From: Tolypeutes matacus
Taxonomy: Eukaryota; Chordata; Mammalia; Cingulata; Chlamyphoridae
Length of the DNA: 64,000 nt
NCBI GenBank assembly: GCA_026826555.1
Contig: JAKSZT010053928.1
Coordinates: 40,720,806-40,784,805, forward strand
Direction of reading: 5' to 3'
Of this stretch, positions 61,201-64,000 are shown piece after piece. The notes under the pieces were generated by a model that saw only the letters and a program-made list of their open reading frames with translations, was not told the origin of the DNA and made no database searches. Made by a program: the position numbers and the translations under genes. Numbering within the stretch: position 1 is the first letter of the stretch; each line of letters opens with the position of its first letter.

Positions 61201-62898
61201 TGGTCTAAGAGGAACAGCATACATTGTATGAGAGGTGGGGATCATGATCAGCTGGGACCCAGCCAAGTACTACCAAGTAAAAAGCCCCCAATTTTTCAAT
61301 TAAAAATACACACACACAGGAGGCCATACAAAACACATTTGTATTCAGTTTCTGACCTCTAACCTACAGGAAGATGGCTATTCAGTTTTTCTTTGCTAAT
61401 TTTGCATGTCTTATTATAATGCCTAATACTCTACAACCAACGGCTCTATTACTGCCATTAAATAAAAGTAGGTAATTGAGATAATACCAGCTCCTACTGT
61501 CTCAGAACTCTCTCTTTGGGGATGCAGGGGGCGGGGGCGGTGAAGGCAGGTAATATTATCTATTAGGACCGCCTTGCTTACTTAAGATATACTCAAGTCC
61601 AAAGGGGACTAGTTGATTTTTTAATTCCTGTGTCTTTTTATTTGGTTTCTCTCCTGGCATCAATGAAGCTAAATATCTAAAACTAAATACCAAACTTTTC
61701 TGATCATTTGCTGCCAATAACATTTGACATCATTGACGTCTCCCCACTTAGAAGTCATGAGAAGGCTGATCCAAACACCTTCTTAGACCAATCATCAAAG
61801 TAAAGAAAGCAGCTATTTTATTTTATTATTATTATTTTTTTAATTTAATTTTTTTAACTTTATTTTGTACATTTAATAATTGAAAATATAAACAATTAAA
61901 AACTAAAAAGTAAACACAGATGAATAAATATACACATTTCTCAATTAAATGCAGCTATTTTATTGCAGTTTCGAATTCTGAGCCACAGGAAAAAACTCTG
62001 GAGTTGTCCAATTGGGGGCCTAAAGCTTACATGTTATGCAACTAGCAAAGATTCTACCTCTGTTCTCTGACCTGACTAGATTTTAAGATGACAAGTCAAA
62101 GAGAAATGTCTGTGGAAGTCAATAGGTAATATCTGGATTACAGATAATGTATTATAATACTCATGTAATCTATGTCCTTTTGTTTTAAGATATTAGACTT
62201 ATTAATCTTATCTAATTAAGATATAGACAATATTTTTGTTTCTAGGAAACAAATTCCAAAATCAACCCCTGAAGTTTAGAAATGTAGATATACTTTTTAA
62301 CCAGAGACTTCTCAAACAGCTATGGGCTAGAACAATGTTTTTGGATAACACCAACCCATTTATTTATCCACTAGATGAACATTCAAACAGCCATTACTTG
62401 TGATATTCACTGAACACTCATACTGGGCTACATTTATTGTTCTACTATAGAATACATTTTCTCCCCATTTTTCTATTTGCTTCTAGTTTTTTCCCTTACT
62501 TATCATAGTGTGACAATGAAAACATGCACATTCCACTATTTTACATTTGTACAAATTAAATATTAGCCTTTAAACAATGTTTACCTTTTTGCTTTCTTCC
62601 ATTTCATGTTCAAACATTGCATTGAAAACCGCGGAACGCGCTATAACAAGATTAAGAAGCATTATTTAGTGCATGAATTTATAAAAGAATCATACTATAT
62701 TATCCAAAAGTAGAAAGTACCTGCAAGCACAGATTTATGAGCTTTAAATTCTTGTCCTCTCACAAAAAAACTGCAATCTGTAAATCTTGTGTTTTCCCAG
62801 AGATTACCTAAATCTTCTGCTAGTCGACATTCAGGTACCTTCAAAGTATTTGTATTAGTATGTCCTGATATGTTTACTGAATCTTGGACCACACTCAC
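37061..62898 (-). CDS. SPOPL: SPOPL, partial gene: last six coding exons (BTB, 3-box, BACK, C-terminus)
   Basis: SPOPL is a paralogue of SPOP. It acts as a substrate adaptor for CUL3-RING ubiquitin ligases: MATH binds substrate, BTB and 3-box bind CUL3, and BACK tunes oligomerisation. Six minus-strand exons with AG/GT borders splice in one frame into 232 codons plus TGA. Human SPOPL has 392 residues, so about 160 N-terminal residues (the MATH domain) lie outside the window. Recognisable stretches are [20 protein letters not shown] at the BTB start, [46 protein letters not shown], and a C-terminus ending PRKRLKQS. It is SPOPL rather than SPOP because it keeps the SPOPL-specific 18-residue exon ([17 protein letters not shown]) and an EDLGN / [10 protein letters not shown] reading. 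No frameshift or internal stop occurs, and all introns are present, so this is the parental gene and not a retrocopy. Residue numbers below assume the human length. Confidence 0.96.
37206..37369 (-). other. Start of the 15.4-kb SPOPL intron, plain sequence
   Basis: Intronic sequence next to the acceptor of the last coding exon, with a polypyrimidine-type context on the minus strand. No other signal seen. Confidence 0.6.
37370..38210 (+). mobile_element. L2 LINE, sense, first of three pieces
   Basis: L2-type text: ctctaaatctgagggctccc, aacctgggagtcatcctagt, catccagtgattcaag, attatgacaacagtctctta, atcttgtgcctctcaaatcc, ctatatcacattctcttcta, agccttctacatcccactcc. Open frames in it are chance products of decayed LINE sequence. 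Confidence 0.65.
38225..39195 (+). mobile_element. L2 LINE, sense, second piece, carrying a DAS SINE
   Basis: Restarts the same L2 region (tgcttgcagagagacgttta, acctgatcatggtccaaccc, aaaccctttactggatttct, catggcctcccatgtctgct) and reaches the L2 tail (actgagtgtagtgccttggg, gcaataaataaacatatctg). It is interrupted by a DAS SINE at 38706-38802. Confidence 0.7.
38698..38810 (-). mobile_element. DAS SINE, antisense, 8-bp target duplication
   Basis: The reverse complement reads gagtgggtgtagctcagtgg, then gaggtcctgggttcagtccc: a tRNA-Ala-like body with A and B boxes, then an A-rich tail. tcattccc flanks it at 38698-38705 and 38803-38810. It lies inside an L2 in a SPOPL intron and has the same strand as the gene. 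Confidence 0.88.
39196..39860 (+). mobile_element. L2 piece, sense, third, split by an L1 tail
   Basis: The left part (tgcttctgtattttggttca, tctttctgcctacaatgtgt) and the right part (ttaagactcagctcagtcat, aggaagccatacctaaactt) belong to one L2 and are separated by the antisense L1 3' UTR at about 39250-39640. Confidence 0.6.
39250..39640 (-). mobile_element. Xenarthran L1 3' UTR, antisense, 5'-truncated
   Basis: T-run at about 39256-39271, then in reverse complement the same 3'-UTR text that recurs at 46300-46530 (for example catttgttataactgatga against tcatcagttataacaaatg). Carries no ORF. Minus strand, so the same sense as SPOPL. Confidence 0.8.
40940..41690 (+). pseudogene. Dead L1 ORF1 (coiled coil and C-terminal domain)
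   Basis: Readable blocks are a coiled-coil part ([20 protein letters not shown] with heptad-like Leu/Ile) at about 41040-41170 and the C-terminal RNA-binding part ([20 protein letters not shown], then [16 protein letters not shown]) at about 41540-41680. Stops and frameshifts separate them. Confidence 0.75.
41820..42620 (+). pseudogene. Dead L1 ORF2, endonuclease part
   Basis: Contains [19 protein letters not shown] and [19 protein letters not shown], the typical start of the L1 apurinic endonuclease domain including the QETH catalytic glutamate motif. Broken by stops before the ETF1 pseudogene enters at 42621. Confidence 0.8.
43633..44370 (+). mobile_element. L1 insertion with inverted 5' part (twin priming) in the ETF1 retrocopy
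   Basis: 43641-43705 reads as antisense L1 ORF2 (cttatgtttgaaccatcctt, then gcatatctggga). From about 43708 the strand flips to a sense xenarthran L1 3' UTR that ends in an AAAAAC-rich tail at about 44370. An inverted 5' segment joined to a sense 3' end is the mark of twin-primed L1 integration. Confidence 0.75.
44371..44720 (+). other. Unclassified segment, possible ETF1 3'-UTR remnant
   Basis: Lies between the L1 tail and the outer A-rich tail and target duplication of the ETF1 retrocopy. It is not L1-like. By position it should be the end of the ETF1 mRNA, but I cannot confirm the identity by eye. Confidence 0.35.
44755..46080 (+). pseudogene. Dead L1 ORF2, reverse-transcriptase part
   Basis: Continues exactly where the endonuclease part stopped. 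Blocks are [24 protein letters not shown] text near 44870, the mid-[24 protein letters not shown] text near 45550, [20 protein letters not shown] (45648) and [20 protein letters not shown] (45949), where FTDD stands for the usual FADD catalytic box. Multiple stops. Confidence 0.8.
46081..48345 (+). mobile_element. Later L1 3' end(s) inserted in the resident L1 ORF2
   Basis: Flanked by aaaaatcagtagtgtttcc (46062-46080) and aaaaaatcagtagtatttc (48346-48364), the duplicated ORF2 target. The insert carries a long xenarthran L1 3' UTR (about 46740-48330: ccctggcatgggacgtgact, gggatgagcttccctgggac and so on, ending in an A-rich tail). A second, shorter 3'-UTR copy lies before it (about 46165-46540, ending in an A-rich tail). 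No ORF. Confidence 0.75.
48849..49017. repeat. (GGAAA)n then (GGAAAA)n microsatellite with an assembly gap
   Basis: Pure GGAAA units run from about 48859 on both sides of the N gap and pass into GGAAAA units (about 48960-49000) and AAAAG-like units. All-purine on the plus strand, so CCTTT/TTTCC in SPOPL sense. True length unknown. Confidence 0.95.
48904..48913. other. Assembly gap of 10 N
   Basis: Ten N inside the GGAAA array, so the array length was not resolved. Confidence 0.99.
50225..50614 (+). mobile_element. Small L1 3'-end insertion with perfect 14-bp target duplication
   Basis: gaaaggaagctaga is present at 50225-50238 and 50601-50614. The insert (50239-50600) is a 5'-truncated L1 3' UTR (to about 50405), a (TA)n stretch, about 110 bp of non-L1 text, an A-run (50531-50552), 26 more bases and a second A-run. 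Confidence 0.85.
51327..51460 (+). mobile_element. Candidate L1 3'-transduced segment (L2-type tail with AATAAA)
   Basis: After the resident L1 3' UTR and a short A-run (about 51317-51325) come about 120 bp of non-L1 DNA. It resembles an L2 3' end (ccctgatacagtgcctgaaa, then cataaatatttgtcaaactg) and ends in AATAAA, about 16 bases and then an A12 run. This is the expected layout of a 3' transduction. Local flanking DNA is the alternative. Confidence 0.45.
51461..52539 (+). mobile_element. Second, 5'-truncated L1 3' UTR in the poly(A) tail of the resident L1
   Basis: Repeats the 3' UTR of the resident element: aactctgaagtacagcgtac against aactctagagtataggttac, and so on to the final A-run. 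It carries its own small L1-tail insert at about 51796-51998. Its start abuts an A-run, and its end is followed directly by the right target duplication of the resident L1. Confidence 0.75.
51796..51998 (+). mobile_element. Short L1 3' tail nested in the second 3' UTR
   Basis: Matches the end of the L1 copy at 44150-44340 (tgaaagaagttattaatgtg, gaaaagcgggagctgtgggg, tatgtaacattttatgtaat). Removing it rejoins the surrounding 3'-UTR text at atatactg / atatgttgataaatg. Confidence 0.7.
52602..52655 (-). CDS. SPOPL: SPOPL-specific 54-bp exon (18-residue insert in BACK)
   Basis: This 54-bp exon encodes [17 protein letters not shown] between the split Arg codon and a split Asn codon (AA/C). The acceptor is atgcag and the donor is gtaag. 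SPOP lacks this exon. In SPOPL the insert lies in the BACK region and is known to weaken BACK-mediated higher-order assembly, which makes SPOPL a milder CUL3 adaptor. Its length is a multiple of three, so skipping it would leave a SPOP-like frame. It sits only about 50 bp downstream of the poly(A) of a large L1 insertion. Confidence 0.95.
52744..52886 (-). CDS. SPOPL: SPOPL exon: 3-box and BACK (about residues 280-327)
   Basis: This 143-bp exon gives 47 codons plus two bases, beginning [20 protein letters not shown] and ending AQAIDFIN. The acceptor is ggatag and the donor is gtaagc. It contains the 3-box helices that extend the CUL3 contact and the first BACK helices ([20 protein letters not shown]). 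The split arginine codon AG/G joins correctly to the following 54-bp exon. All residues read without interruption. Confidence 0.96.
52887..53313 (-). other. Intron sequence next to the SPOPL 3-box/BACK exon
   Basis: AT-rich, no repeat or signal recognised apart from the acceptor context at the exon border. Confidence 0.5.
54092..54403 (-). mobile_element. Tigger1-type DNA transposon, internally deleted, TA duplication
   Basis: The element at 54094-54401 lies inside the old L1. Terminal repeats are diverged forms of the Tigger1 end (ctggcatactttgttgtatt on the left, ctgcaatatcaatgaggtag on the right). Interior text is ttgtgctttgctttattgtg and tctattgcacatttaatagac-like. TA flanks both ends (54092-54093, 54402-54403), as expected for Tc1/mariner-pogo elements. 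No transposase ORF remains. Confidence 0.88.
56125..56208 (-). mobile_element. DAS SINE, antisense, inside the old L1
   Basis: The reverse complement reads ggggagtgggtgtagttcag, ggttgagcacccatgtatga, ggttccgggtttaattccca and an A-rich tail. Slightly decayed B-box. It splits the L1 between aatctatgac and tggggattttagaa. Confidence 0.85.
58136..58381 (-). mobile_element. Dimeric DAS SINE, antisense
   Basis: Two tRNA-like units. The first, 58306-58381, in reverse complement starts gggagcgtatgtgactcaag. The second, about 58150-58232, has ggggattgaacccggacctc on the plus strand. They are separated by a TTTTG-rich linker, with a T-run at the left end (poly(A) of the element). Related target texts ctattccatatattct (left) and ctattctgtgtatttt (right) suggest a decayed duplication. 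Confidence 0.82.
58541..58691. repeat. (TAAAA)n pentanucleotide array
   Basis: About 150 bp of TAAAA units with a few slips (AATAATAAAA, AAAAAAT). In SPOPL sense it is (TTTTA)n. Located in the intron between the exons at 60877 and 52886. Confidence 0.95.
59165..59265 (-). mobile_element. L1 5'-region fragment, second copy of 57738-57838
   Basis: ttcccagccttatatgagtg, tggttctttccccagccttg and gtttgttcacatgcatgaac parallel attcccaggcctttaagagc, tggttctttccccagttgtg and tttgttcccatgcatacact of the large L1. Same orientation. Confidence 0.65.
59266..60132 (-). other. SPOPL intron, no feature recognised
   Basis: AT-rich intron sequence. Pyrimidine-rich part near 59870-60000. No exon or nameable repeat. 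Confidence 0.45.
60133..60308. mobile_element. MER5-like hAT-Charlie DNA transposon relic
   Basis: Inverted ends: gcagtgattctcaattttga on the left and ttgagaacaactagctt on the right. Interior has aaactacctagcagcttttt and aatgcctgggccctatcatc. Flanking tttagag / cttagag may be the 8-bp-type duplication. Confidence 0.75.
60877..60999 (-). CDS. SPOPL: SPOPL exon: end of BTB and start of 3-box (about residues 239-279)
   Basis: This 123-bp exon has exactly 41 codons and is phase 0 at both ends. It reads [19 protein letters not shown] and continues to [11 protein letters not shown]. The acceptor is atatcag and the donor is a consensus gtaagt. It encodes the last BTB strand and helix and leads into the 3-box. 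Residue 240 is Gln (CAA) where SPOP-family proteins usually have Arg in the NRVEIND motif; CGA to CAA is a CpG-type transition. Confidence 0.95.
61000..62584 (-). other. SPOPL intron, no gene; AT-rich and G-rich spots
   Basis: No recognisable transposon. A short (CA)n lies near 61309-61318, a G-rich gggggcgggggcgg stretch near 61527-61540, and a TA/TTTA-rich stretch at 61815-61870. Confidence 0.45.
62585..62640 (-). CDS. SPOPL: SPOPL exon: BTB core (about residues 220-238)
   Basis: This short 56-bp exon carries two bases that complete an alanine codon and then 18 codons ([18 protein letters not shown]). The acceptor is ttatag and the donor is gtaa. It is a CUL3-facing part of the BTB fold. 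The family consensus here is RSPVF; this sequence has GCG (Ala) where Pro is expected (position 223 by the human count). The codon lies in a small CpG-rich patch in an otherwise AT-rich intron context. The frame and both splice sites are intact. Confidence 0.93.
62721..62898 (-). CDS. SPOPL: SPOPL exon: MATH-BTB linker and start of BTB (about residues 161-219)
   Basis: This 178-bp exon gives 59 codons plus one base. It starts [12 protein letters not shown] and ends AHKSVLA. The acceptor is ttattag and the donor is gtactt. It covers the serine- and threonine-containing linker after MATH and then the first BTB strands and helix ([20 protein letters not shown], then [14 protein letters not shown]). 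The next upstream exon, encoding the end of MATH, is not found between 62899 and the window edge. The GTG at the 5' border is an internal valine codon, not a start. The in-frame ATG reading that can be made here by running into the intron is not a real gene end. Confidence 0.95.
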
Positions 62899-64000
62899 CT
62901 AATAAAAAAGGGACATGACAGGAAAAACATTTTCATAAATTAATATCAATAATCAGCTATGGGATTTATACTTAAATTTCTTATGTTTAAATTTATTTGA
63001 AAAATTCAATGTACTCCTGATCAAAAGTGCTAATACCTGGAACTAAATTTTAAAATACAATTTAAAGAAAAGAAATGATACAGAGAAACAAATTAGATTT
63101 ATTTTAATAATGAAATGTTATACAAATAAATGGCTTATCAATTGTTTGGAACGTGTGATTATTAAGATAATTCCAAAATTCCAAAAATTTCTCAACAGAA
63201 AAAGTAGCATAACATGATGAAAATGCAAAAAGGAAGACATTTTTGTGAGGTGAAAGAAGAAATTTCTGTTTTTTCTTTTCTCACATTTCAGTCCTATTAA
63301 CATTTAAATTTTATTATATATATAAAAACATAGCATAAGGCTCATAATGATATTTTGTAGTCTATAATCTTCAAGTAGGGAAGCATATTAAGTGTCATTC
63401 CTACATGTTTCAACTACAGCAAAATTCATTTAAATATCATGTTTATTATAAACTGCAAGAACTTCCACAAGAGCAATTCTAGTTCTTAAAGTTCATGGAA
63501 ACCTTTTAAAGAAACTCAATAGTGAGAACAATACAAATATAATTTAGTTCAATTTGTAGACCTTGTATCTATGAAATAATCAATAAAGATTGTTATGATT
63601 ACAAGATTGCTTTTATGAAAATTTCAGTATAATATGGATTAAATTATCTCCCATTAAAAATGACTACATACTGAATAAAATCTGAAAGCACTATTGACTA
63701 AATCTTCCAACACCACTTTTAAGAAGCAGTATTCTACTATATTGAAAATTTCACAACACATTTAGTAAATTAAAGATACTACTACCTCAACTAAAGAAAA
63801 TGTTTCAGAGTGAATAAAGCATTTTTTAAAAGTGTTATATTAGTTATCTATAGTTGTTACTTTAACTGGTAAGTTTTAGAGTAATTGGTTATTCAGGAAG
63901 TGAATTCTTTCAAAAATATATTTCAAAAGACAGTTATTAAAAGAAGATAAAGTTTTAATAAGGACAGAAATACAGTAAATTATGTAGAAAATTTAAATTA
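62899..64000 (-). other. SPOPL intron upstream of the linker exon; no exon seen
   Basis: AT-rich intron sequence to the window edge. I looked for the MATH-domain exons on the minus strand and found none, so they must lie further right. Confidence 0.5.

Noticed and set aside
61527..61540. A G-quadruplex or SP1-type promoter element
   Set aside because: Only a short isolated G-rich patch inside an intron with no CpG island. Too little to call.
62695..62898. A separate small gene starting with Met at the linker exon
   Set aside because: The apparent Met comes from reading across the exon border. The exon starts with a Val codon after a proper AG acceptor and belongs to SPOPL.

Overview
This window is vertebrate nuclear DNA, and it is almost certainly from an armadillo (Dasypus or a close relative). 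Five to seven tRNA-Ala-derived units of the DAS-SINE type are present, with the typical gatgtggctcaa A-box region and ggttcgatcc B-box. They sit next to LINE-1 elements whose 3' untranslated regions are of the xenarthran kind. Older repeats shared by all placental mammals (L2, MIR, MLT1, Tigger1, MER5-like) are also present. No prokaryotic gene, CRISPR array, tRNA gene or rRNA gene was found.

The only functional protein-coding gene I can support is SPOPL (speckle-type POZ protein-like, a CUL3 ubiquitin-ligase adaptor), on the minus strand. Six coding exons lie at 62898-62721, 62640-62585, 60999-60877, 52886-52744, 52655-52602 and 37205-37061. They splice in frame into 232 codons plus a stop, covering the end of the MATH-BTB linker, the BTB, 3-box and BACK domains and the basic C-terminus. 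The MATH domain and the promoter lie beyond the right edge. A long AT-rich 3' UTR follows, from about 37060 down to about 33000, and it is unusually free of transposons.

Layout. 1-33000 is intergenic DNA downstream of SPOPL: relics of L2, MIR, MLT1, L1 and hAT elements, one old sense-strand L1 block (about 22270-27600) carrying DAS SINEs, and apparently unique stretches (notably 8000-9900) that could be conserved noncoding DNA. 33000-37205 is the SPOPL 3' UTR and last coding exon. 37206-52601 is an intron filled by L2 pieces and by a full-length plus-strand L1 (from about 40070). That L1 has been hit by a processed ETF1 (eRF1) pseudogene, by several later L1 3' ends and by an AAAGG-type microsatellite that contains a 10-N gap. 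52887-60876 is an intron with a nearly complete old minus-strand L1 (53314-58480) interrupted by a Tigger1 and two DAS insertions, followed by a (TAAAA)n array. 60877-64000 holds three more SPOPL exons in quiet intronic sequence.

I found no previously undescribed gene system. The most interesting items are the layered retrotransposition history in the SPOPL intron (a candidate L1 3' transduction whose poly(A) tail was later hit by another L1, and an ETF1 retrocopy with its middle replaced by a twin-primed L1), two pentanucleotide arrays with disease-type motifs in SPOPL introns, two uncommon substitutions in the SPOPL BTB domain, and two candidate regulatory elements near 8.1-9.1 kb.
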